Shown here: positions 8,353 through 15,292 of the stretch, piece by piece
Layout: each line of letters opens with the position of its first letter
How positions within the stretch are numbered: the stretch's first letter is position 1
Assembly: GCF_012524115.1 (NCBI RefSeq)
Contig: NZ_JAAZWB010000042.1
Coordinates: forward strand, 1-43,980
Source of the DNA: Bacillus sp. RO1
Lineage (GTDB): Bacteria > Bacillota > Bacilli > Bacillales > Bacillaceae_I
DNA: 43,980 bases
Direction: 5' to 3'
The notes under the pieces: model-generated
Seen by the model: only the letters and a program-made list of their open reading frames with translations
Databases searched by the model: none
What the model was told of the DNA's origin: nothing
Program-made: the position numbers and the translations under genes

Positions 8353-9059
8353 TATTCTGCATAATAGACCATTTTTTCTAAAACATCCAAACAATACAGT
8401 CGTCCTCCATAAGCACAACCGCCATCAATCCCAATAATATTATTCTCACCGAAGTAAACCTCTGGCTTTTTATGTAGATGCTTTGTTGGGGTATGTCCAA
8501 AGACTACTGTCTTCTCACCTTGATATCCTTTATGAAATTCTTCTCTAATCCACACTAAGGTGTAAGGTTCAGTAAGTTCCAATGCTGTCACAGGGTGTAC
8601 TCCTGCATGGACGAAGATATGAGTATCTGTTTCATAATAGTAAGGGAGGGTTTTTAGAAAATCTATATGCGGGCGAATCTCCTCATTTATGACAAGTGTT
8701 TCCGGCATCTCCTCTGTCTTATACCAATATTTCGCATCGTTTTTTTCAACTCTGTAGCCATAATTCTCCAGAGTTTTAATGCCTCCGTTATAGTACCACC
8801 TTTTCAAATGAAGGGGGTCTTCAGGGTGTTCAAGAGCGTCAATCATCATTTTATCGTGGTTTCCCATCAGGGCTATGGCCCCTTCAGCAGTCAATTCCAT
8901 CACCTTGTCCAAAACCTGACGTGAATGTGGTCCGCGATCCACATAATCTCCAAGTAAAAGGAGGTTGTCATGTTTGTTGTCAAAGTTAACTATCTCTAGA
9001 AGTCTTTCGAATTTTTCTAAATCACCATGAATATCACTTATTGCAAGTAGACGCCTCAT
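8352..9059 (-). CDS. PPP-family serine/threonine phosphatase or related metallophosphoesterase
   Basis: This 235-residue cytosolic enzyme shows the full PPP metal-site series: SDIHGD (near residue 7), GDYVDRG (near 38), GNHDKMM (near 66), VHAGVHP (near 150) and FGHTPTK (near 190). Length and motifs fit the PphA/lambda-phosphatase group, so it probably removes phosphate from proteins. PrpE-like dinucleoside tetraphosphate hydrolysis is the main alternative. The gene stands alone, convergent with the sugar cluster and divergent from the exporter gene. Nothing in its context names a target. Confidence 0.87.
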   Translation of the reverse strand: MRRLLAISDIHGDLEKFERLLEIVNFDNKHDNLLLLGDYVDRGPHSRQVLDKVMELTAEGAIALMGNHDKMMIDALEHPEDPLHLKRWYYNGGIKTLENYGYRVEKNDAKYWYKTEEMPETLVINEEIRPHIDFLKTLPYYYETDTHIFVHAGVHPVTALELTEPYTLVWIREEFHKGYQGEKTVVFGHTPTKHLHKKPEVYFGENNIIGIDGGCAYGGRLYCLDVLEKMVYYAE

Positions 9060-9172
9060 TGTCTTCCATTCCTTTTCTTATAATTATTAAAATTTTACCA
9101 CAATTTTCGAAAAGCGAAATATTTCGTTCGATTTTCCTTTATAATGTTGAAAAAGATAAATCGGAGGGAAGG

Positions 9173-10132
9173 ATGTTTTCCGTGAAAGCAATTTCAATTG
9201 GCGTAATAGCTTCTATGTTTTTTGCTGTCACCTTTATATTAAACCGTTCAATGGAATTATCAGGTGGTAGCTGGCTATGGAGTTCGTCATTGCGTTTCTT
9301 TTTTATGGTGCCTTTTTTGTTTTTGATTGTTTGGTTGAGGGGGAACCTTGGGTCACTATTTCGTGAAATGCGAATGGCCCCAATCGATTGGTTTATTTGG
9401 AGTGTTACTGGTTTTGTCTTCTTTTACGGACCTATTACATTTGCTGCAGCATATGGCCCGGGCTGGCTGGTTGCCGGAACGTGGCAGCTAACCATCATCG
9501 CTGGTGTTCTTCTAGGTCCTCTCTTCTTTAAAACAGTGGAAGGACTAAAGGTACGCGAACGTATTCCTATGCGGGGGCTTTTCATATCCATGGTTATTTT
9601 TGCAGGTGTCCTGTTAATTCAGACACAACAGGGAAGTGGTCTTACTGGATCCATGGTTATCTATGGTATTCTTCCTGTTGCAATTGCAGCCTTTGCCTAT
9701 CCGCTTGGAAATAGGAAGATGATGGAGGTGTGCGGAGGTAGGCTGGATACGTTTCAACGAGTACTTGGCATGACTTTGGCTACAATCCCAGTCTGGTTAC
9801 TTGTCGCGCTAAGGGGATATTTAACGGTTGGCCTACCTTCTGAGGCACAGGTTCTCCAGACATTTATTGTGGCCATCAGTTCAGGAGTCATCGCAACAAC
9901 CTTGTTTTTTATCGCAACTGACATGGTGAGAGGCAGTCAGGAAAAATTAGCCGCAGTGGAGGCAACTCAATCGACGCAAGTCTTGTTTGTGTTGATTGGA
10001 GAGGTGCTTCTTTTATCAACTCCAATGCCCAATGGGATAGGGCTACTGGGGTTATTCATCATAATTATTGGCATGCTCCTGCATAGCTTCTATACAAAGA
10101 AAAGTTTAAAACTAAAAAGGCTTGCTGCTTGA
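9173..10132 (+). CDS. Multidrug resistance efflux transporter family (DMT superfamily) protein
   Basis: This 319-residue protein has about ten hydrophobic segments and the two-repeat pattern of drug/metabolite exporters. Visible stretches include TFILNRSMELSGGSWLWSSS near the N-terminus, AAYGPGWLVAGTWQLTIIAG in the middle and AVEATQSTQVLFVLIGEVLL near the end. These fit the EmrE-like putative multidrug efflux family of Firmicutes. The open frame extends back to 9041, but the start at 9173 follows TCGGAGGGAAGG and gives the family N-terminus; the earlier part lies in the divergent promoter region. Substrate unknown. A terminator follows at once. Confidence 0.85.
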   Translation: MFSVKAISIGVIASMFFAVTFILNRSMELSGGSWLWSSSLRFFFMVPFLFLIVWLRGNLGSLFREMRMAPIDWFIWSVTGFVFFYGPITFAAAYGPGWLVAGTWQLTIIAGVLLGPLFFKTVEGLKVRERIPMRGLFISMVIFAGVLLIQTQQGSGLTGSMVIYGILPVAIAAFAYPLGNRKMMEVCGGRLDTFQRVLGMTLATIPVWLLVALRGYLTVGLPSEAQVLQTFIVAISSGVIATTLFFIATDMVRGSQEKLAAVEATQSTQVLFVLIGEVLLLSTPMPNGIGLLGLFIIIIGMLLHSFYTKKSLKLKRLAA

Positions 10133-10170
10133 AGAGTGATTTTCTAGATGAAAACACTCTTTTTTTTATT
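10132..10170 (+). terminator. Intrinsic terminator after the exporter gene
   Basis: AAGAGTG at 10132-10138 pairs with CACTCTT at 10155-10161, with an inner TTTTC/GAAAA extension. A long T-rich run follows. Confidence 0.8.
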
Positions 10171-10261
10171 TTTTTATAAAAAATTTTTCCATTTTCAAAT
10201 AATGAAATCTCAAGTGTCCCAAGGTATTAATAAGAAGTCTGACAATCCTTTACAAAAACTA

Positions 10262-10291
10262 TATGACATTTGTCATACTCTACATATGACA
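10262..10291. promoter_or_regulatory. Probable DesR operator of the desaturase gene
   Basis: TATGACA-TT-TGTCATA at 10262-10277 is an inverted repeat with 7-bp arms. The same half-site TATGACA recurs at 10285-10291. A -10 box TATAAT lies at 10322-10327 with no good -35, as expected for an activator-dependent promoter. With a start near 10334 the sites fall at about -72 to -43. This resembles the region bound by phosphorylated DesR at the B. subtilis des promoter, as I recall it. Confidence 0.7.
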
Positions 10292-10364
10292 CCTGCTACT
10301 AACTAATTTTTTTATATTGGATATAATAAATTTTATCAAGTTAACAACGAAGGGATTTAATAAA

Positions 10365-11402
10365 ATGTCAATTCAAAATGAAATGAAAAACCTTAGAAAA
10401 CAAGTTGCTCCTTTCGAAAAATCACAAACTAGTAAGAGTATCTGGCAGTTGATCAATACGCTAACGCCATTTTTCCTGTTATGGTATCTCACTTATATAA
10501 GCCTATCTGTATCCTATTGGTTGGCGTTGGTACCAGCGATCTTTGCTGCAGGGTTCATGACACGTATCTTCATTATTTTCCATGATTGCACACACCACTC
10601 TTTCTTCAAAAATCGAAAGTGGAACCGTGCAGTAGGGACCGTAACGGGAGTACTAACATTATTCCCATTCGATCAATGGGGACATGATCACTCCGTTCAC
10701 CATGCAACAAGTGGAAACTTGGACAAGCGCGGTGTTGGTGATATCTGGACACTGACTGTGGAAGAGTATAAAGCAGCATCTTTCAAGACTCGTTTATCTT
10801 ATCGTCTATATCGAAATCCTTTGGTAATGTTCGGACTAGGGCCAATTTACACCTTCCTGATTAGAAACCGTTTCAACCGAAAAGAAGCAAGACAAAAGGA
10901 ACGAAACAATTTATATCTAACAAACGTACTAATCGTTGCTGTAGCAGTATTATTAAGCTTAGCAATCGGTTGGCAGTCATTTTTGATTGTCCACGGTACC
11001 ATCTTTATGATTGCAGGAAGTGTAGGAATATGGTTGTTTTACGTACAACATACGTTCGAAGACTCCTATTTTGAAATGGACAAAGATTGGGAATATGTAT
11101 TAGCTGCAGTTGAAGGAAGTTCCTACTACAAGCTGCCAAAGGTATTACAATTCCTCACAGGGAATATTGGCTACCACCACATACACCATCTTAGTCCAAG
11201 GGTACCAAACTATGAACTAGAAAAGTGTCATCATAGCACACCACCACTTCAACATGTACCGACGATTACATTGGCAACAAGTTTAAAATCATTGAAATTC
11301 CGTTTATGGGATGAAAAGAGCAAGAATTTTGTAACCTTCAGAGAAGCGAAAAAGATGGTACACAACACTGTATCTAGAACAGAGATGAAGCCGGAAGTTT
11401 AA
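10365..11402 (+). CDS. des: Membrane fatty acid (phospholipid acyl) desaturase
   Basis: This 345-residue membrane di-iron desaturase introduces a double bond into acyl chains of membrane lipids, usually in response to cold. The three histidine boxes are visible: HDCTHH, HDHSVHH and HHIHH near the C-terminus. Four to five hydrophobic segments are also present. ATG 10365 is chosen because GAAGGGA precedes it and the sequence then opens MSIQNEM; the frame extends to 10317 without a ribosome binding site. Length is close to B. subtilis Des (about 350 residues). Its promoter carries a DesR-like operator, yet no desK/desR pair follows as in B. subtilis; the regulators would have to be encoded elsewhere. 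A terminator follows. Confidence 0.92.
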   Translation: MSIQNEMKNLRKQVAPFEKSQTSKSIWQLINTLTPFFLLWYLTYISLSVSYWLALVPAIFAAGFMTRIFIIFHDCTHHSFFKNRKWNRAVGTVTGVLTLFPFDQWGHDHSVHHATSGNLDKRGVGDIWTLTVEEYKAASFKTRLSYRLYRNPLVMFGLGPIYTFLIRNRFNRKEARQKERNNLYLTNVLIVAVAVLLSLAIGWQSFLIVHGTIFMIAGSVGIWLFYVQHTFEDSYFEMDKDWEYVLAAVEGSSYYKLPKVLQFLTGNIGYHHIHHLSPRVPNYELEKCHHSTPPLQHVPTITLATSLKSLKFRLWDEKSKNFVTFREAKKMVHNTVSRTEMKPEV

Positions 11403-11412
11403 AACAATAAAA

Positions 11413-11450
11413 AAACCGATCCCAATTATCAAGGGGTTGGTTTTTTTTTA
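11413..11450 (+). terminator. Intrinsic terminator after des
   Basis: AACCGATCCC at 11414-11423 pairs, with G-U pairs and one mismatch, with GGGGTTGGTT at 11433-11442. A run of T follows. The rest of 11451-11686 holds a TATAAT at 11576-11581 without a clear -35, and an AT-rich leader of about 100 bases with no recognised riboswitch. Confidence 0.7.
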
Positions 11451-11686
11451 TTTTAAAGCAATAAAGAGAGAGAAGGACCCTATATAAAAATCTTTTTTAA
11501 CCGATATAATGAATAGGACATGTAAGAAAAAACAAAATATTACAAAAAAATATAGATTTAAGCATTTGTAACTTGTATAATTATGGTGATATATAGGAAA
11601 AAAGCACGAAATTACATAACGTTACCTCAGGAGAAAGTCACAGATTACACCGAGAGAATAATATAAAAATTTTGAGGGGGATTACA

Positions 11687-12241
11687 GTGAAGAGACTAGG
11701 TTTGCTTGCTTTCTTTACCATTTTATTTTTGGGGGTTTCTTTAGGATTATCGTCAAATGCGCATGCAGCAAGTGATGCAGATGTGGAAAAAGCACTAGAA
11801 ATTATTGACGCAGCAAATATGGAAATGGATAGGATCATAGAGACGGGTGTACAAGACGCTGATGCTTTATGGGCTGTGTACCTGGAAGAATTAGCAGTAT
11901 TAGAAGGCGAATTAACACAGTTAAACACCGGAATAGAAGAACTAGAGACGGCATTGCTAAACTCCACAAACAGCGTGCATCAAGCTGAACTTGAAGAAGC
12001 ACTTGCAGCTCTGCAAGCAGAAAAGGGATTATTAGAGGAGCGTATCGCTCAAAGAACGGCCCAATTTGACCAAGAGGTTGATGCAATTATCAGCTACGTA
12101 TTTGATATTACTTTGCAAATGACACAGGAAACCATTGATGAAGTGGCAGAATACGGTGTCGTAGCGGAGTGCTTCTGGAAGTATGTTCGATTTGCTGATC
12201 GTTGGGCTTGGATTGATCCTGTGCGAGTGGTTAATTTTTAA
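11687..12241 (+). CDS. Secreted coiled-coil protein of unknown function
   Basis: I do not recognise a family. The GTG at 11687 follows TTGAGGGGGATTACA and opens a clear signal peptide (KRLGLLAFFTILFLG) ending AHA-A. The mature part of about 155 residues is very acidic and helical, with heptad-like runs of Leu, Glu and Ala. These include VYLEELAVLEGELTQLN, ELEEALAALQAEKGLLEERI and FDQEVDAIISYVF. The last 25 residues change character to an aromatic, probably beta-rich tail with CFWKYVRFADRWAWIDPVRV and one Cys. The protein is probably exported and perhaps oligomeric. It lies 29 bases before the HD-GYP gene on the same strand and may be co-transcribed with it. Confidence 0.72.
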   Translation: MKRLGLLAFFTILFLGVSLGLSSNAHAASDADVEKALEIIDAANMEMDRIIETGVQDADALWAVYLEELAVLEGELTQLNTGIEELETALLNSTNSVHQAELEEALAALQAEKGLLEERIAQRTAQFDQEVDAIISYVFDITLQMTQETIDEVAEYGVVAECFWKYVRFADRWAWIDPVRVVNF

Positions 12242-12270
12242 TTAAAGTTTTGTAAGAGGTGGGAAGTTAA

Positions 12271-13197
12271 GTGGCTTTTACGATAGGAAAGAAAGGAACA
12301 AGCATAGAACAAGTGAAATTTGAAAACTTTGGTTTAAGTTTGCTTGCAAGAGGCGATGGAACTGAAGTAATAATTCAAACTCTAACAAAAAATAATTTCT
12401 TTTATGTCTATCCAGCTGAAAACCCAAATGTAATGGAATTTTTCTATTTAATAAGCGGTGAACTTTCATGCGAGGTTAATGGGGAAAAAGTCAAATTATC
12501 TCCTCAAGATTATTTTACTGCTACAAACTTAGAGGAACCAGTACATTTTACTGCATTAACAGATGTTTCATATTTATGGGTTATTACTGAACCAACCTTT
12601 TACCAACTAAGCGAAGGTGTTAAAGAATTAAAAGAAGTTGTTGAAAAAGTAGAAAGTAGAGACGTTTATACTTTTAAACATAGTGAGAGAGTAACACAAT
12701 ACTCAATAAAAATTGCCAAAAAACTTGCTTTGCCAAAAGTAAACTTGGAAAATTTGTTTTTATCTGCCATTTTACATGATATAGGGAAAATAAATATTCC
12801 TTCTGAGATTCTAAATAAACCTTCAAAGTTAACAAATGAGGAATTTGAACTTATTAAATTGCACCCTGGTGATGGGGCAAATATGGTTAAAGATCTTTAT
12901 TATGATGATAAGATTGCGACTATAATTAAGCAACATCATGAAAGATTAGATGGAAGAGGATACCCATCTGGTTTAAAAGGTGATGAAATACTACTTGAAG
13001 CAAGAATTATTGCTGTCAGCGATACATTTGACGCAATGACAGAAGACCGTGCATATCGTAATGCGTTCACTCCAGAGTATGCAATAGACGAACTCCAAAG
13101 GCTCTCTCCATCCCAATATGATTCAGAAGTAGTTAATGCCCTTATTGAAGTTCTTCAAGAAGAAGGAAAACTAAAAGAAACAAGCCCTAAAGCATAA
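12271..13197 (+). CDS. Cupin-HD-GYP protein, probable cyclic-di-GMP phosphodiesterase
   Basis: This 308-residue cytosolic protein fuses two domains. Residues 1-110 look like a small cupin beta-barrel (FFYLISGELSCEVNGEKVKL, then PQDYFTATNLEEPVHFTAL), a likely ligand sensor. Residues about 135-300 form an HD-GYP domain: HSERVTQYSI, HDIGK with His169, LHPGDGANM, HHERLDGRGYPSGL with the GYP triplet near 230, and DTFDAMTEDRAYR. All metal and signature residues I can see are intact, so hydrolysis of cyclic di-GMP is likely. The start is GTG behind AGAGGTGGGAAG. Codons look more AT-rich than in the flanking genes. The 3' end lies inside the terminator stem. A GGDEF-EAL gene 2 kb away may act on the same nucleotide. 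Confidence 0.86.
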   Translation: MAFTIGKKGTSIEQVKFENFGLSLLARGDGTEVIIQTLTKNNFFYVYPAENPNVMEFFYLISGELSCEVNGEKVKLSPQDYFTATNLEEPVHFTALTDVSYLWVITEPTFYQLSEGVKELKEVVEKVESRDVYTFKHSERVTQYSIKIAKKLALPKVNLENLFLSAILHDIGKINIPSEILNKPSKLTNEEFELIKLHPGDGANMVKDLYYDDKIATIIKQHHERLDGRGYPSGLKGDEILLEARIIAVSDTFDAMTEDRAYRNAFTPEYAIDELQRLSPSQYDSEVVNALIEVLQEEGKLKETSPKA

Positions 13198-13225
13198 TCT
13201 TGTGCTTTAGGGCTTGTTTTATTTG
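13179..13225. terminator. Bidirectional terminator overlapping two convergent genes
   Basis: A 16-bp stem, AACAAGCCCTAAAGCA at 13179-13194 with TGCTTTAGGGCTTGTT at 13203-13218, is flanked by T-rich sequence on the plus side. Its left arm encodes the last codons of the HD-GYP gene, and its right edge touches the stop codon of the convergent CMD-family gene. Confidence 0.85.
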
Positions 13226-13605
13226 TTTGCCTTCTCGGCTTCGTCGGCAAATATGACACTCGCTATTTTCATTGCTTGAACAGCTTTAGGGAATCCTGCA
13301 TACCCAGAACATTGAATAATGACTTCTTTTATTTGGTGTTCTGTCAGGCCAACTCGAAGGGAAGCCCTAATATGAACATCTAGCTGTTCAAACGCACCTT
13401 GTGTAATGAGGGAACTTAGAGTGACCAGTTCTCTTTCAGCCAAATTGAGTCCTTCGCGAGGGTAAAGTTCTCCATAGCCGAACCCAACAATCATTTCCCA
13501 AAAATCAGGGGAAATTTCTTTCATTTTCTTCATTCCTTCTAGTGCTTCAGCAGGGAACATTTTTTCAAGTGTTTCTATTCCTAATTCAAATCGATTCTTT
13601 TCCAA
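13219..13605 (-). CDS. Carboxymuconolactone decarboxylase (CMD/AhpD-like) family protein
   Basis: This 128-residue all-helical protein has the usual length and layout of the CMD family: FWEMIVGFGYGELYPREGLN, ERELVTLSSLITQGAFEQL, HIRASLRVGLTEHQIKEVII and QCSGYAGFPKAVQAM. The CXXC pair of AhpD-type peroxidase partners is absent; only one Cys sits in QCSGYAGFP. It therefore fits the gamma-CMD branch better than the AhpD branch. Its start lies two bases after the stop of the ThDP enzyme gene upstream on the same strand, so the two are probably one operon. Real substrate unknown. Confidence 0.86.
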   Translation of the reverse strand: MEKNRFELGIETLEKMFPAEALEGMKKMKEISPDFWEMIVGFGYGELYPREGLNLAERELVTLSSLITQGAFEQLDVHIRASLRVGLTEHQIKEVIIQCSGYAGFPKAVQAMKIASVIFADEAEKANK

Positions 13606-13607
13606 TT

Positions 13608-15275
13608 TTACTGCCTCCCCATGGTTGGTGGTATTTCATCAGGGTCAACGATAACTTCGATGACGACTGGCGTTTTTTTAGTTTCTATAATTGTTAAACC
13701 TAGTACAATGGCATTTTTTAAATCTAGTGGATTGTAGCATTTATATGATTCAAGGCCCATTGAATTCGCGAAAGCCGCAATATCGAGTGGAGAGCTGTAG
13801 ATGGCTCCGATTGATTTTCCGTTCATTTTTTTCATGCCTTTTTCCACCATATCCAGCCTACCATTATTCAATACAATGAATAGGACAGGGGATTGGTAGT
13901 TTAATGCGGTGGAAATTTCCGTTCCATGCATGAACATGCATCCATCTCCGACAAGGCACACAATTGGCTTGTTCGGGGCAGCTAATTTTGCTCCTATTGA
14001 ATAACCAATTCCATGACCCATTGCACCGAATATATCATCAAAAATAAAACTACCTGGCTGAAAAATGTCAAAATGCTTGATTCCGTAAAATGTGTGGCTG
14101 CCATCGTCTCCGAATATGATGCTGTCTTCAGGAAGTTCATTGCGCATTACTTTTATTGCTGATTCAGCAGACATATATTCAGAGGCTTTATTAAATGGTA
14201 CATCCTTAAGTTGTTTTGGTTGTATAAACTGCGAGCTATCGGTTGTTTTTACTCCTGCAAGATCTAATAAATGTTGAAGGTTGGAACGGATATCCCCCAT
14301 CACCGGCGTAGTTGGCACCTTAATGCTTTTTCCAATGAAAGTGGAATCATAGTCAAAGTGTATCAAATGGTTAGGATACATATCCTGTGTGAATCCTGCA
14401 GTGGACATATCGCTTAATTTTGACCCAACTACGATAAGTAAATCTATACCGGAACGCAGGTAGTCGGAGGCTTCTTTTGTTCCTCCCAAACCAAAGGCTC
14501 CAAGTGATAGGCTATGGTTGGAAATAAATGCCCCTTTTCCTCCCGGGGTAGTCATAACGGGAATTTTCCAATGTTCAGCTAAAAGCTGGATTTCCTTATA
14601 TGCCTTGCTAGAATGAACTCCTTTTCCTAAGAATAGCAAAGGTCTGGTTGCATTTTCTAGCTCCATCTTTACTTTATCGAGGTTGGTGGAGATCATTTCG
14701 ATAGGTTTTGGTAAGTTAATTTCAAACGGTTCAATCTCTTCTAGTAAGATATCAAAAGGAATGGACAAGTGTACTGGCCCTTTTACACCTGACAAAGCCT
14801 TTTCCAAAGCATGCTGGAGTAATGGTTGTAGCATATCCCCCCGTTCCACTCTGGCGCTGAATTTGGTGACATGCTTGAACATTTCTACAAGATCCGTGCC
14901 AAATAATGAGGAATCCTGTCCCATTCCTTTGCCTGTGTCCTTCATAGAAGGGTGTCCGGTAATAATTAATACCGGAATATGTGATGCTTTTGCTTGTCCA
15001 GCAGCCGTTAATAAATTCGTTCCTCCAGGACCGGAAGTCCCGATGGCAACCCCTATTTTCTCGCTCATAAAAGAGTAGCCTGCAGCTGCAAAGCCAGCTC
15101 CTGTTTCATGCTTACATAATACAAATTCAATATCTTCTTTATCAGATGCGTAAATGATGGGTGATATAGCCTTTCCTGGAATTCCAAATATATGTTGGAC
15201 TTCCCACTTTTTAAATAGTTTTGCCAAGATGGCAGCAGCAGTATCCATTTTCAACATTGTAGCAGAAGTATTCAT
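13608..15275 (-). CDS. Thiamine-diphosphate-dependent enzyme, acetolactate synthase-like
   Basis: This 555-residue cytosolic enzyme has the three-domain ThDP fold. The catalytic Glu lies in CKHETGAGFAAAGYSF (near residue 56). A central domain includes LLFLGKGVHSSKA and GAFGLGGTKEASDYL. The ThDP-binding part has GDGCMFMHGTEISTALNY followed by the Asn pair in VLNNGRLDMV. It resembles acetolactate synthase, pyruvate oxidase and benzoylformate-decarboxylase-like enzymes, and I cannot choose between them. No small regulatory subunit gene is near, which argues against biosynthetic IlvB. It is paired with a CMD-family gene, so a 2-keto-acid or aromatic side pathway is possible. The start follows GGGGATCGG. 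Confidence 0.87.
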   Translation of the reverse strand: MNTSATMLKMDTAAAILAKLFKKWEVQHIFGIPGKAISPIIYASDKEDIEFVLCKHETGAGFAAAGYSFMSEKIGVAIGTSGPGGTNLLTAAGQAKASHIPVLIITGHPSMKDTGKGMGQDSSLFGTDLVEMFKHVTKFSARVERGDMLQPLLQHALEKALSGVKGPVHLSIPFDILLEEIEPFEINLPKPIEMISTNLDKVKMELENATRPLLFLGKGVHSSKAYKEIQLLAEHWKIPVMTTPGGKGAFISNHSLSLGAFGLGGTKEASDYLRSGIDLLIVVGSKLSDMSTAGFTQDMYPNHLIHFDYDSTFIGKSIKVPTTPVMGDIRSNLQHLLDLAGVKTTDSSQFIQPKQLKDVPFNKASEYMSAESAIKVMRNELPEDSIIFGDDGSHTFYGIKHFDIFQPGSFIFDDIFGAMGHGIGYSIGAKLAAPNKPIVCLVGDGCMFMHGTEISTALNYQSPVLFIVLNNGRLDMVEKGMKKMNGKSIGAIYSSPLDIAAFANSMGLESYKCYNPLDLKNAIVLGLTIIETKKTPVVIEVIVDPDEIPPTMGRQ

Positions 15276-15292
15276 TTGTAATTCCGATCCCC

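Noticed and set aside
9041-9172. N-terminal extension of the drug/metabolite exporter
   Set aside because: It overlaps the start of the divergent phosphatase gene and lacks a ribosome binding site; ATG 9173 has GGAGGG.
11451-11686. Riboswitch in the leader of the secreted coiled-coil gene
   Set aside because: I could not match it to cyclic-di-GMP, cyclic-di-AMP or other known aptamers by eye, and no terminator-antiterminator pair is clear.
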